DNA of 64,000 bases from Gammaproteobacteria bacterium (GCA_018826895.1 JAHJYA010000033.1:1-64000), one strand, 5' to 3'. Shown: positions 27,904 to 36,597, counted from the first letter of the stretch. A program made the numbers and translations. Notes: generated by a model not told the origin, from the sequence alone.

Positions 27904-28347
27904 ATGAACCAACCCCAACACCTGCGTGCCGACTACCGGCACTTCCAGCCGATCACCACGCGCTGGCATGACAACGATGTCTACGGCCACGTCAACAACG
28001 TCACCTATTACAGCTATTTCGACAGCGCGGTGAACGCCTACCTGATCGAGGTTGGCGGCCTGGATATCCACGAGGGTGCGGTGGTGGGCTTCGTGGTCAG
28101 CTCCAGCTGCGACTACTTCGCCTCCATCGCCTTTCCCGAGCGGATCGAGGTCGGCCTGCGTGTCGGCAAGCTGGGTAACAGTTCGGTGCAGTACGAATTA
28201 GCGGTGTTCAAGGCGGGAGAGGATCAGGCCTGCGCGGCAGGGCGCTTCGTGCATGTGTTCGTCGACCGGCAGAGCAATCGGCCGGTGCCGATCCCTGCGG
28301 CGTTGCGCGCGGCCCTCGAATGCTTGCAGGTGGTTGAGGCGGGGTGA
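27904..28347 (+). CDS. YbgC/4HBT-type acyl-CoA thioesterase
   Basis: The protein has 147 residues with the 4HBT signature [20 protein letters not shown], in which the Asp is catalytic, and a hotdog sheet ending [10 protein letters not shown]. It hydrolyses an acyl-CoA thioester. ATG 27904 has AAGGA 6-8 bases upstream. It is the last gene of the 23550-28347 cluster, separated from the alcohol dehydrogenase by a hairpin. Its place suggests release of product or overflow CoA esters from this beta-oxidation module. Confidence 0.88.
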   Translation: MNQPQHLRADYRHFQPITTRWHDNDVYGHVNNVTYYSYFDSAVNAYLIEVGGLDIHEGAVVGFVVSSSCDYFASIAFPERIEVGLRVGKLGNSSVQYELAVFKAGEDQACAAGRFVHVFVDRQSNRPVPIPAALRAALECLQVVEAG

Positions 28348-28382
28348 TGGAAAGGCTATGCCTGAACTAGCTGTTGCATCCA

Positions 28383-28410
28383 TGTAGGAGCGAATTTATT
28401 CGCGAATAAA
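28383..28410 (+). repeat. REP sequence, AT-rich-core type
   Basis: TGTAGGAGCGAATTTATTCG with the palindromic core GCGAATTTATTCGC, followed by GGCTAGGCGCCC. The same unit recurs near 36392. Confidence 0.8.
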
Positions 28411-28475
28411 GGCTAGGCGCCCCTCGCTCCCACACAAGCCTAATCGGTGTGGCAACAGTTCATTCATCGCCAATG

Positions 28476-28513
28476 AAAAACACCGCGAATGCCTGGGGCA
28501 TCGCGGTGTTTTT
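28476..28513 (-). terminator. Terminator of glycine-zipper gene, possibly bidirectional
   Basis: AAAAACACCGCGA and TCGCGGTGTTTTT are perfect 13-base arms around a 12-base loop that itself pairs (ATGCC/GGCAT). It lies 15 bases past the gene's stop. T-runs occur in both directions. Confidence 0.9.
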
Positions 28514-28527
28514 CTTTACACAGGCTC

Positions 28528-28947
28528 TTAGTGCCGGCGGTGCTTGTGCTTATGTTTGTGCTTCTTGCCGGGGTGGCCGCTGCGTTTACCGTCGCTGCCA
28601 CCGGCATACTCATTGGCCAGTGCGCCACCGGCGGCACCGCCCAGGCCGGCGCCGATGGTCGAGCCGGTGCTGCCGCCCAACTGGCCACCGAGTACCGAGC
28701 CGCCGGCTGCACCCAGGCCACCGCCGAGTGCGGCTTCGGTCTTGTTACGGTCACTGGCGGTGATCACCCCGCCAGCGGCACCCCCCAGCCCGGCCCCGAT
28801 GGCCGCACCTGTACTGCCGCCCACCTGTTGGCCAACGATATTTCCCAGCACGCCGCCCAGACCGCTGCCGACAGCGACTTTGCCACTGTCGGCGAAGGCG
28901 AATGGGCTAAGGGCCGTCAGGGCCAGCGCAGAAAGAAATGTACGCAT
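28528..28947 (-). CDS. Glycine-zipper envelope protein with Lys/His tail
   Basis: The protein has 139 residues. A signal peptide ends near PFAFA-DS. The body is two near-identical glycine-zipper segments: VGGSTGAAIGAGLGGAAGG and LGGSTGSTIGAGLGGAAGG. Between them lies a charged linker TASDRNKTE. The C-terminus is strongly basic (KKHKHKHKHRRH). Glycine zippers insert in or associate with membranes; the tail could bind metal, nucleic acid or lipopolysaccharide. ATG 28947 is preceded by GAGG at 8 bases. The function is unknown. No partner gene is evident next to it. Confidence 0.82.
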   Translation of the reverse strand: MRTFLSALALTALSPFAFADSGKVAVGSGLGGVLGNIVGQQVGGSTGAAIGAGLGGAAGGVITASDRNKTEAALGGGLGAAGGSVLGGQLGGSTGSTIGAGLGGAAGGALANEYAGGSDGKRSGHPGKKHKHKHKHRRH

Positions 28948-29077
28948 ACTGCAAACCTCGAAAAAGTCCGATGCGGACGGGTATTGGCGGCGCCGTGCCA
29001 TTGCTGGGCAGGCTACCGACGTAACCTTAGAGCCTGATTTTTCGAGAAATTCCGCACGCTAGGGGTTTTTATCGCGT

Positions 29078-29788
29078 TTAGAAGACGCGACTAGCCCCGA
29101 AACTGACTTCGCTTTCACAGTGGCTGTTCTGCCCGCTATAGGCGCTGCAGGCCTCGCCACCGAGGCTGGAGTCGGAATACGAGAGGTTAAGGTCGATACC
29201 CAGCCAGGGCCGCGACAGGCTCAGGCTCCAGTCGTTAAACAGACGCACCTGACTTCCGTCATCCAGCGTCGTCGGGCTGTCGAGCAGGTGGTTGGCATAA
29301 CGCAGGCGTACGGCCAGCCCCAGCGGGGTAAGCCGGCCGAAGTCGGCGAGCAGGGTAGCGTCGCGGCGGCTGGGTTCTTCGCTGAAGGCCAGGCCAAGGT
29401 GCCGTTCACCCAGGGTCAGGCCGGCGTACAGGTCCTGGCTGTCAAGGTGACTGTAGCCGGGATGGCTGTAGCGCATGGTGCCAAGTTCTACCCCAAGCTG
29501 TTCGCTCAAGGTGCTGCGGTAGCCCAGGTAGTGATTCAGTTCGGTACGTTTACCCGGCAGCACGCCAATGCTCGGTGACCATTGGCCCAGGTACCAGCCG
29601 CTGGGGTGGCTGAGGTCGAAGCCGCCATGCAGGCTGCCGCTGTTCTGAGGCTGCACCAGCCCCTGAGCCATGCTGCGGCTGGGAGAGGTTCCGAGGTTCA
29701 GTTGGTAAGGCCCGAGGTCGCGCTGCAGGGTGCTCGCCTCGACGGCGAAGGGCAGCAGGCTGAGCAGGGCCAGGGGTGCAAGGCGCAT
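29078..29788 (-). CDS. Putative outer-membrane beta-barrel protein (TorF-like)
   Basis: The protein has 236 residues. A signal peptide of about 18 residues (MRLAPLALLSLLPFAVEA) is followed by alternating polar/nonpolar strands, such as LGVELGTMRYSHPGYSHLDS and LGIDLNLSYSDSSLGGE. It ends in Phe (FGASRVF), as outer-membrane barrels do. The pattern resembles TorF-type putative porins, which occur widely in pseudomonads without a known substrate. Two cysteines near the end (GEACSAYSGQNSHCES) could form a disulfide. The ribosome site is weak, so the start could differ. Not clearly operon-linked. Confidence 0.7.
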   Translation of the reverse strand: MRLAPLALLSLLPFAVEASTLQRDLGPYQLNLGTSPSRSMAQGLVQPQNSGSLHGGFDLSHPSGWYLGQWSPSIGVLPGKRTELNHYLGYRSTLSEQLGVELGTMRYSHPGYSHLDSQDLYAGLTLGERHLGLAFSEEPSRRDATLLADFGRLTPLGLAVRLRYANHLLDSPTTLDDGSQVRLFNDWSLSLSRPWLGIDLNLSYSDSSLGGEACSAYSGQNSHCESEVSFGASRVF

Positions 29789-29947
29789 GAGAAATCCAGT
29801 GGGTCGGCGCGGCCAGAAAGGCTGCGACGAACGGTTTCGGGGTTCTGATGAGGCGATGCAGCCGATGGCTGATCAGGCGCGAGGGTAGCGCTGGGGTATG
29901 CAGGCAATGGGACATTAAACGACGAGCGGGCCTTGCCAGGCCTGGAT

Positions 29948-29979
29948 CTTGGGCCGGCGCCCGAGGGCGCCGGCCCAAG
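29948..29979 (-). terminator. GC-rich hairpin after the fdhF-like gene
   Basis: CTTGGGCCGGCGCCC (29948-29962) and GGGCGCCGGCCCAAG (29965-29979) are perfectly complementary 15-base arms just beyond the stop of the 29984-32305 gene. No T-run follows on the minus strand, so termination efficiency is uncertain. Confidence 0.65.
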
Positions 29980-29983
29980 TCAT

Positions 29984-32305
29984 TTAGGCGATGCGTTGAT
30001 CGTCCTGCGCGGCATGCACGCGGATGGCGATGAACTTGGAGGTCGGCGTGAAGCTGCGCGCGCCATAGCTCTCCAGGGGTACCAGGGGGTTCGCTTCGGG
30101 GTAATAGGCCGCTGCCTGGCCCGCCGGAATATCGAACGCCAGCAGGGTGAAGCCGTAAACCTTGCGTTCCACGCCGTCATTCCACAGCGAGGTCAGGTCT
30201 ACCTTCTGCCCCGGCTTGAAGCCCAGGCGGATGATGTCGGCCTCGTTGGCGAACAGCACCTGGCGCTGGCCGCGCACACCGCGGTAGCGGTCGTCCAGGC
30301 CGTAGATGGTGGTGTTGTACTGGTCGTGCGAACGCAGGGTTTGCAGGATCAGGTCCGGGGTCTGGCCGCTTTCGCGCACCTGGGGCGGCAGCAGGTCGCC
30401 GAGCAGGGCATTGGCCTTGAAGCCGGCCTTGCCCGTGGCGGTCTTCCAGGTGCGCGCGCCAGCCGAGTTGCCCAGGTAGAAACCGCCCGGATGCTGCACA
30501 CGCTGGTTGAAGTCGGCGAAGCCGGGGATGGTGTCGGCGATCAGCTCGCGGATCTTGCTGTAGTCGGCGATCAGCGCGTCCCAGTCCACCGGGTGGTTGC
30601 CCAGGGTGGCCTTGGCGATACCGGCAACGATGGCCGGTTCCGAGCGCATCTGCGCCGAAATCGGCTCGAGCTGGCCATAGGAGGCGTGGATCATGCTGAA
30701 CGAATCTTCCACTGTCACCGCCTGCGGGCCGGTGGCCTGGTGGTCGATGTCGGTGCGACCCAGGCACGGCAGGATCAGCGCGTCGGTGCCGGTGGTCAGG
30801 TGGCTGCGGTTGAGCTTGGTGCTGATCTGCACGGTCAGCGCACAGCTCTGCAGGGCCTGGTGGGTACGCGGGCTATCCGGCGTGGCTTGGGCGAAGTTAC
30901 CGCCCAGGCCGATAAATACCTTGGCCTCGCCACGCACCATGGCGTTGATCGCCTCGACGGTGTTGTGGCCGTTGGCGCGCGGCACGGCGAAGCTGAAGCG
31001 CTTTTCCATGGCATCGAGGAAGGCCACTGGTGGGCGATCATTGATGCCCATGGTGCGGTCGCCCTGCACGTTGCTGTGGCCGCGTACCGGGCACAGGCCC
31101 GCGCCCGGACGGCCGAGGTTGCCGCGCAGCAGTTGCAGGTTGACGATTTCCTGGATGGTCGCCACTGAATGATGGTGCTGGGTGATGCCCATGGCCCAGC
31201 AGATGATGACTTTCTCGGCGCGCCGGTACATGCGTGCGGACTGTTCAATTTCAGTCAGGCTCAGGCCGGACTGCGCCACCAGGCTGTCCCAGGTGCTGGC
31301 GTCGAGCAGCGCCAGGTAGTCGTCCAAACCGTCGGTGTGTTCGGCGATAAAGGCGTGGTCGAACACCGCCGGCTCGCCCTTGGCCTGGGCCTCGCGCTCC
31401 CACTGCAGAAGGAACTTGGCGATGCCGCGCAGGGCCGCCATGTCACCACCCAGGGCCGGGCGGAAGAACGCCGTGTTGAGCGGTTCGGAGCCGTTGGTGA
31501 GCATTTCCAGGGCGTGCTGCGGGTGCTGGAAGCGCTCCAGGCCACGCTCTTTCAGCGGGTTGAAGCAGACCACCTGGGCGCCGCGTTTGACCGCTTCACG
31601 CAGCGGTTCGAGCATGCGTGGGTGGTTGGTGCCGGGGTTCTGGCCGAGCACGAAGATCGCATCGGCGTGCTCGAAATCGTCGAAGGTCACGCTGCCCTTG
31701 CCGATGCCCACGCTTTGGCCGAGGGCGACGCCGCTGGCCTCGTGGCACATGTTCGAGCAGTCAGGGAAATTGTTGGTGCCATAGGCACGCACGAACAACT
31801 GATAGAGAAATGCGGCTTCGTTGCTGGCTCGGCCCGAGGTGTAGAACTCGGCCTGGTTAGGGCTTTCGAGGCCCTTGAGGTGCTCGGCGATCAGGCTGAA
31901 TGCGGCGTCCCAGCTGATTGGCAGGTAGCGGTCGCTGGCGCTGTCGTAACGCATCGGCTCGGTCAGGCGGCCCTGGTATTCGAGCCAGTAGTCGCTCTGC
32001 TCGCGCAGTTGGCTGACGCTGTAGCGGGCGAAGAAGGTGGCATCGACGCGGCGCTTGGTGGCTTCCCAGTTAACTGCCTTGGCGCCGTTCTCGCAGAACT
32101 TGATGTGGCCGTCTTCCGGGGAGTCGCCCCAGGCACAACCTGGGCAGTCGAAGCCGCCATTCTGGTTGGTCTTGAGTAGCGCGCGCAGGTTCTTGAACGG
32201 CTGCTTACTGTCCAGCCAGAAATGCGCGACGCTGCGCAGTGCGCCCCAGCCGGCTGCGGCACCACGGTAGGGTTTGTAGCGAGGGTTGACGGGTTGCAGG
32301 CTCAT
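29984..32305 (-). CDS. FdhF/YdeP-family molybdopterin oxidoreductase
   Basis: The protein has 773 residues. It is a bis-MGD molybdopterin enzyme of the FdhF/YdeP type. Cysteines C54, C57 and C71 (GFDCPGCAWGD; IKFCENGAK) lie near the N-terminus. The cofactor-binding stretches include DCSNMCHEASGVALGQSVG and ADAIFVLGQNPGTNHPRML. A C-terminal molydop-binding domain starts near residue 650 (HDQYNTTIYGLDDRYRG). No in-frame TGA is present, so selenocysteine is not used. Its start overlaps fdhD by 4 bases; FdhD sulfurates such enzymes. The substrate of YdeP-type enzymes is unclear; YdeP in E. coli is linked to acid resistance. Confidence 0.9.
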   Translation of the reverse strand: MSLQPVNPRYKPYRGAAAGWGALRSVAHFWLDSKQPFKNLRALLKTNQNGGFDCPGCAWGDSPEDGHIKFCENGAKAVNWEATKRRVDATFFARYSVSQLREQSDYWLEYQGRLTEPMRYDSASDRYLPISWDAAFSLIAEHLKGLESPNQAEFYTSGRASNEAAFLYQLFVRAYGTNNFPDCSNMCHEASGVALGQSVGIGKGSVTFDDFEHADAIFVLGQNPGTNHPRMLEPLREAVKRGAQVVCFNPLKERGLERFQHPQHALEMLTNGSEPLNTAFFRPALGGDMAALRGIAKFLLQWEREAQAKGEPAVFDHAFIAEHTDGLDDYLALLDASTWDSLVAQSGLSLTEIEQSARMYRRAEKVIICWAMGITQHHHSVATIQEIVNLQLLRGNLGRPGAGLCPVRGHSNVQGDRTMGINDRPPVAFLDAMEKRFSFAVPRANGHNTVEAINAMVRGEAKVFIGLGGNFAQATPDSPRTHQALQSCALTVQISTKLNRSHLTTGTDALILPCLGRTDIDHQATGPQAVTVEDSFSMIHASYGQLEPISAQMRSEPAIVAGIAKATLGNHPVDWDALIADYSKIRELIADTIPGFADFNQRVQHPGGFYLGNSAGARTWKTATGKAGFKANALLGDLLPPQVRESGQTPDLILQTLRSHDQYNTTIYGLDDRYRGVRGQRQVLFANEADIIRLGFKPGQKVDLTSLWNDGVERKVYGFTLLAFDIPAGQAAAYYPEANPLVPLESYGARSFTPTSKFIAIRVHAAQDDQRIA

Positions 32306-33144
32306 GGTCGTTGCTCTCTGGCAGGCGGCGCCGGGCTATAGACCCGGGGGGCGCTGTGATGGGGCAGATGGATCAGGTTGAGGTGATGCTGGCGTGCCCA
32401 CTGCACGGTCAGGGCGGTGGGCGCGGACAGGCTGACCAGGGTGCCGATACGGGCACGCACGGCCTTGTGAATCAGTTCCAGGCTGCAGCGGCTGGTGACC
32501 ACGGCAAAACCGGCAGGCGCATGGCCGCTGCGCAGCAGCGCGCCGATCAGCTTGTCGAGGGCGTTATGTCGGCCGATGTCTTCGCGGCACAGCTCAATGG
32601 CGCCATCGACGTCGACGAACAGCGCTGCGTGCAGGGCACCGCTTTGGCGCGCCAGGCGCTGGGCTTCGTTGATACGTTCGCGCAGGCCCTGCAGGTGCGC
32701 GGCCGGTGGCAGCGGCGTCGGAGTCAGGGGCGTGAGGGTGGGCAGTGCCTGGTCCAGCGCTTCTACACCGCACAGGCCGCAACCGCTGGTGCCGGCCAGT
32801 TGCCGGCGCTGCTGCTTGAGTGCCCAGAAGGCGCGGTTGCTGATCTGCACCTCGGCGCTGATGGCGGCGCCAGCGCGGTGAATGACAATGTCATAAATTT
32901 CGTCGATGGACTGCACCAGGTCGCTGCTCAGGCTGAAGCCGGTGACGAAATCTTCCAGCGCCGAAGGCGAGACCATCATTACGGCGTGGCTGATGCCGTT
33001 GTAGCTGATCGCCAGGGCGCACTCTTCGGCCAGTACCGCCTCGGCAATGTCCGCGGGCTCAGCAAGCTCGCGGTAGGCGTAGCCGGCTACTGGCGGCGTT
33101 GGCAAAACCGCGTCGACCGGGCTGAGGTGGGTGGCGCGTGGCAT
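32302..33144 (-). CDS. fdhD: FdhD, formate dehydrogenase accessory sulfurtransferase
   Basis: The protein has 280 residues. FdhD passes sulfur from IscS to the molybdenum cofactor of formate dehydrogenases. The conserved CxxC loop is GTSGCGLCGVEALDQ, near residue 140. Other family features are VTGFSLSSDLV and DIGRHNALDKLIGALL. It is the upstream partner of the fdhF/ydeP-type gene and overlaps it by 4 bases, implying coupled expression. The N-terminus has an extra Pro/Ala-rich lead of about 20 residues. Confidence 0.93.
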   Translation of the reverse strand: MPRATHLSPVDAVLPTPPVAGYAYRELAEPADIAEAVLAEECALAISYNGISHAVMMVSPSALEDFVTGFSLSSDLVQSIDEIYDIVIHRAGAAISAEVQISNRAFWALKQQRRQLAGTSGCGLCGVEALDQALPTLTPLTPTPLPPAAHLQGLRERINEAQRLARQSGALHAALFVDVDGAIELCREDIGRHNALDKLIGALLRSGHAPAGFAVVTSRCSLELIHKAVRARIGTLVSLSAPTALTVQWARQHHLNLIHLPHHSAPRVYSPAPPAREQRP

Positions 33145-33237
33145 GGACGATGTTCCCTGCGACGTATTGACTCATCAGATTAGGCGCCTGACGGGGGCGC
33201 GTCTAATCACTGTTGCCAATGTAGTCATCGATGCGCT

Positions 33238-34143
33238 CTATCGGCTAAGTTGCGCAGGGCTACTCAGCAGCAGGCTGGCCGCCTCGCTAAAGCAGGCTTC
33301 GGCCAGCGCTGAGCGTGGTGCACTACGGCGCATGATCAGGCCTAGAGGGGCGAGGGTGTGGGCGTCTTCGATCGGTGTCAGCGCCAGGTGCTCGGTAAAG
33401 TCCGCCAGGCCGCTGCTTAGCGGCATGATCGCGCAACACAGACCGGCGCTGGCGGCCTGCAGCAACTGGTGCACGGCATCGGTTTCCAGGCGCGGGCTGG
33501 GGGTCAGGCCACGGGAGCGAAAGCTGTGGTCGATGGACTGGCGAAAGTGCATGCCGGCCGACAGCAGCCCCAGAGGCAGGTCGGTCAGGCTTTCCCAGCG
33601 CAGTGCCGGGCTGGTGAACTGGAAGTGGCGGCGGTCATAGAGCAGGCCCATGCGCGTTTCGGCCAGCTCCAGACTGTCGAAATGTTCGCGGTCGAGACGG
33701 TCCAGATAGGACAGGCCGAGGTCCAGCTGATTGCGCGCGAGACGTTCGAGTACCTGCTCGCTGCTCAGGGCGAACAGTTGGAAACGCAGGTTCGGGTGTT
33801 GTTCGGCGAACAGCTGGACCAGGCGCATCGGGTCGAAGCCGGCCAGCGGAACCACGCCCAGGCGCAGGGTGCCAACCAGTTGCCCACGGCATGCGGCGGC
33901 CTCGGCGTAGAGCCCGTCATGGGCAGCCATCAGGCTGCGTGCCCAGGCCAGAATGCGCTCACCCTCTTCGCTGAAACCCTCGAAACGTTGACCGCGGCGT
34001 ACCAGCTCCAGGCCCAGTTCTTCTTCGAGGTTGCGCAGGCGCATCGACAGGGTCGGCTGGGTGATGTGGCAGCGCGCGGCAGCCTGGCCGAAGTGGCGGG
34101 TTTCGTCGAGGGCGATAAGGAACTTGAGCTGCTTGATGTCCAT
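33238..34143 (-). CDS. LysR-family transcriptional regulator
   Basis: The protein has 301 residues. The helix-turn-helix covers about 3-62 (LKFLIALDETRHFGQAAARC, then HITQPTLSMRLRNLEEELGL). An effector domain covers 90-295. ATG 34143 begins MDIKQLKFL; a GTG two codons upstream is less likely. It lies upstream of fdhD on the same strand, 93 bases away, so read-through to fdhD-fdhF is possible and it is the natural candidate regulator of them. Whether it senses formate or another oxidant is unknown. Confidence 0.88.
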   Translation of the reverse strand: MDIKQLKFLIALDETRHFGQAAARCHITQPTLSMRLRNLEEELGLELVRRGQRFEGFSEEGERILAWARSLMAAHDGLYAEAAACRGQLVGTLRLGVVPLAGFDPMRLVQLFAEQHPNLRFQLFALSSEQVLERLARNQLDLGLSYLDRLDREHFDSLELAETRMGLLYDRRHFQFTSPALRWESLTDLPLGLLSAGMHFRQSIDHSFRSRGLTPSPRLETDAVHQLLQAASAGLCCAIMPLSSGLADFTEHLALTPIEDAHTLAPLGLIMRRSAPRSALAEACFSEAASLLLSSPAQLSR

Positions 34144-34189
34144 GATCACCTGTCGATAAAGAGGCGCGAGATGCGGCGGTGGGAAAGGC

Positions 34190-34864
34190 TCAGGGGGTGG
34201 GTAACAGGCCGTCGAGCAGGGCCCGGTAATCCTCTACCGCGGCGAACTCTTCGGTGTCCTTGGCGCCCGCGCGGCTGTCCGGCTCACGCACGGCGAGCAG
34301 GTGAGCGACGCCAAAGTGCTGGGCGCTGCGCAGGATCGGCAGGCTGTCGTCGATAAACAGGCTGCGCGCCGGATCGAACGCCAGGTCTTGCTGCAGGGCA
34401 TGCCAGAACTGCTGGTTTTCCTTGGGGTAGCCATAGTCGTGGGAGCTGATCATGCGCTCGAAATAGGGCGCCAGCTCGATGCGCTCCAGTTTCAGCGACA
34501 GCGAATCGCGGTGCGCGTTAGTGATCATCACCACGCGCTTGCCGGCGTCACGCACGGCGGCGAGGAAGGTGTCGGCGTCGGGGCGCAGGGCGATCAGTTC
34601 GGCGACTTCGCGCTTGAGTTCGCGGATCGGCAGCGACAGCTCGCGACTCCAGAAATCGGTGCAGTACCAGGTCAACTGGCCGGCGTGCTCGCGAAACAGT
34701 GGCTGCAGTTCCGCTTCGGCCAGGGCCAGGCTGACGCCATGGTGCTCGGCATAACGACGGGGCAAATGATGCAGCCAGAAGTGATTGTCGAAATGCAGGT
34801 CGAGCAAGGTGCCGTCCATGTCCAGCAGGACGGTATCGATGGCATTCCAGGGTAGCAGCGGCAT
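34190..34864 (-). CDS. yrfG: YrfG-type GMP/IMP nucleotidase (HAD family)
   Basis: The protein has 224 residues. HAD motif I is VLLDMDGTLLDLHFDNHFW, motif II is MITNAHRDSLSLK, and the distal acidic motif is LFIDDSLPILRSA. YrfG hydrolyses GMP and IMP to nucleosides. ATG 34864 (MPLLPWNAID) gives the normal family length; a GTG 11 codons upstream would only add a nonconserved lead. It is divergent from nudE across 132 bases, a pairing also seen in E. coli-type clusters. Both enzymes turn over nucleotides. Confidence 0.92.
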   Translation of the reverse strand: MPLLPWNAIDTVLLDMDGTLLDLHFDNHFWLHHLPRRYAEHHGVSLALAEAELQPLFREHAGQLTWYCTDFWSRELSLPIRELKREVAELIALRPDADTFLAAVRDAGKRVVMITNAHRDSLSLKLERIELAPYFERMISSHDYGYPKENQQFWHALQQDLAFDPARSLFIDDSLPILRSAQHFGVAHLLAVREPDSRAGAKDTEEFAAVEDYRALLDGLLPTP

Positions 34865-34937
34865 GGCGGACTCTTGAGCGGGTGCGAGATTTGTCACGAT
34901 TGAGAGGCTGGCCGTCGTCAGTGCGCAATCTCCTACG

Positions 34938-34965
34938 CAGACAATAGGACAAGCCGCGCTATGAT
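34938..34965 (+). promoter_or_regulatory. Candidate sigma-70 promoter for nudE-cysQ
   Basis: CAGACA (4 of 6 to TTGACA), 16 bases, then TATGAT (5 of 6 to TATAAT), about 30 bases before the nudE ATG. Confidence 0.4.
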
Positions 34966-34996
34966 AACCCGCTAAGTCTTACCCGGGAGTCGCCCC

Positions 34997-35563
34997 ATGC
35001 GTCAGAAGCCCACCGTGTTGGCCCGTGAGATCGTCGCCAACAGCCGCCTGTTTTGTGTCGAGGAGCTGCAACTGCGCTTTAGCAATGGCGTAGAGCGCAC
35101 CTATGAACGCCTGGTTGGCCGTGGTGCCGGTTACGGTGCGGTGATGATCGTGGCGATGCGCGACGCTCAGCATGCGCTGCTGGTCGAGGAATACTGCGGC
35201 GGTACCGACGATTACCAGCTATCGCTGCCCAAGGGCCTGATCGAGCCGGGGGAGGACGTACTGCAGGCGGCCAACCGCGAACTCAAGGAAGAAGCCGGCT
35301 TTGGCGCGCGGCAGTTGGAACACCTGGGTGAGTTGAGTTTGTCTCCAGGCTATATGAGCCAGAAGATCCAGGTGGTGCTGGCGCGTGACCTCTATGAGGA
35401 GCGTTTGCCGGGCGATGAGCCCGAGCCGATGCGCGTGGATCAGGTCAACCTGAGCGAACTCTCGACCCTGATCCAGCACCCGCAGTTCAGCGAAGGCCGC
35501 GCCCTGGCGGCCCTGTACCTGGCGCGTGACCTGCTCACCGAGCGCGGGGAGTTTCGCCCATGA
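34997..35563 (+). CDS. nudE: NudE, ADP-compound (ADP-ribose, NADH, Ap3A) Nudix hydrolase
   Basis: The protein has 188 residues. The Nudix box runs across GLIEPGEDVLQAANRELKEE and AGF, near residues 80-102, matching Gx5Ex7REUxEExGU. A following SLSPGYMSQKIQVVLARDL segment fits the NudE subgroup. It hydrolyses ADP-ribose, diadenosine polyphosphates and NADH. GGGAG lies before ATG 34997. It overlaps cysQ by 4 bases (ATGA), as in other pseudomonads and in E. coli-type nudE neighbourhoods. Confidence 0.94.
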   Translation: MRQKPTVLAREIVANSRLFCVEELQLRFSNGVERTYERLVGRGAGYGAVMIVAMRDAQHALLVEEYCGGTDDYQLSLPKGLIEPGEDVLQAANRELKEEAGFGARQLEHLGELSLSPGYMSQKIQVVLARDLYEERLPGDEPEPMRVDQVNLSELSTLIQHPQFSEGRALAALYLARDLLTERGEFRP

Positions 35564-36381
35564 TGCATCCGTTACTGCCGGCCGTGATCGGCCTGGTGCA
35601 ACAGGCCGGCGAAGCGATTTTGCCGCACTGGCGAGCGGGTGTGCATGTGTATGAGAAGGCTGATGCCTCGCCGGTGACCGCGGCGGATATGGCGGCCCAC
35701 CATCTGCTCAATGACGGCTTGCTGGCCCTCGATGGGCAGATCCCGGTGCTCTCCGAAGAAGCCGCCGATATCGCCCTGGCCACTCGCGCCGGTTGGCAGC
35801 ATTGGTGGCTGGTCGATCCGCTGGACGGCACCAAGGAATTTATCGCTGGTAGCGAGGAGTTCACCGTCAACGTGGCGTTGATCGAGCGCGGGCGTGTGGT
35901 GTTTGGGGTGGTCGGTATACCGGCCACCGGCAGCTGTTACTACGGCGGTGCCGGGCTGGGTGCCGAGCGCCTGGATGCGGATCAGTCGGTGCGGCCGATC
36001 CAGGTGCGCGGCGCGCCTGCCGAGGCGTTTACCGTGGTCGCCAGCCGACGCCACAGCAGCCCGGCGCAGGAGCGTTTGCTGGCGGGCATGGCCGAGAGGT
36101 TTGGCGAGCTCGACTGCGTCAGCGTGGGCAGCTCATTGAAGTTCTGCCAACTGGCCGAGGGGCTGGCCGACTGTTACCCGCGTCTGGCGCCGACCTCGCA
36201 ATGGGACACGGCGGCGGCTCAGGGCGTGCTGGAGGGTGCCGGAGGGGAAGTGCTGAACCTGGACGGCAGCACGCTGACCTATGAGGCCCGCGAGTCGTTG
36301 CTCAACCCCTCATTCCTGGCGCTGCCCGGCACCGCCGCCTGGCGCGCCGCGCTGATCGAGCTGGCGCGTGAGTTGGGTTGA
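35560..36381 (+). CDS. cysQ: CysQ, 3'(2'),5'-bisphosphate nucleotidase
   Basis: The protein has 273 residues of the inositol-monophosphatase-like fold. Metal ligands appear in VLSEEAADI and in WWLVDPLDGTKEFIAGSEEF (the DPLDGT motif), and a final Asp lies in APTSQWDTAAAQGVLEGAGG. CysQ removes the 3' phosphate of PAP, a by-product of sulfate assimilation. Two adjacent ATG codons at 35560 and 35563 are possible; the first overlaps the nudE stop. Confidence 0.95.
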   Translation: MMHPLLPAVIGLVQQAGEAILPHWRAGVHVYEKADASPVTAADMAAHHLLNDGLLALDGQIPVLSEEAADIALATRAGWQHWWLVDPLDGTKEFIAGSEEFTVNVALIERGRVVFGVVGIPATGSCYYGGAGLGAERLDADQSVRPIQVRGAPAEAFTVVASRRHSSPAQERLLAGMAERFGELDCVSVGSSLKFCQLAEGLADCYPRLAPTSQWDTAAAQGVLEGAGGEVLNLDGSTLTYEARESLLNPSFLALPGTAAWRAALIELARELG

Positions 36382-36391
36382 AGACAGCCCT

Positions 36392-36563
36392 TGTAGGAGC
36401 GAATTTATTCGCGATGTGCCGCGGTCTTCGCGAATAGAGGCTAGGTGCCCTCAAGCATCAGATGTCGGTCAATTCCATCCGTGGGAGGAACCAGGCGGCC
36501 TCCGCTTTACACGCAATTGCTGGAGCGCGTTTAAAATCTATCGCGAATAAATTCGCTCCTACA
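36392..36563. repeat. Inverted REP pair (REPIN) downstream of cysQ
   Basis: TGTAGGAGCGAATTTATTCG (36392-) and CGAATAAATTCGCTCCTACA (-36563) face each other. The right REP lies inside the MITE-like element at 36457-36584. Confidence 0.8.
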
Positions 36564-36584
36564 TAAAGCAAAGCGACATTTGAT
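36457..36584. repeat. MITE-like element, copy 2, with embedded REP
   Basis: Ends ATCAGATGTCG (36457-36467) and CGACATTTGAT (36574-36584) match at 10 of 11 bases, followed outside by TCGTGTCA as in copy 1. The interior GGCGGCCTCCGCTTTA and the TATCGCGAATAAATTCGC REP align with the copy at 22414-22542 in the same order and spacing. Confidence 0.72.
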
Positions 36585-36597
36585 TCGTGTCAGGCTC

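Noticed and set aside
29984..32305. Selenocysteine in the FdhF-like protein
   Set aside because: The reading frame has no internal TGA; it is a Cys/Ser-type enzyme of the YdeP branch.
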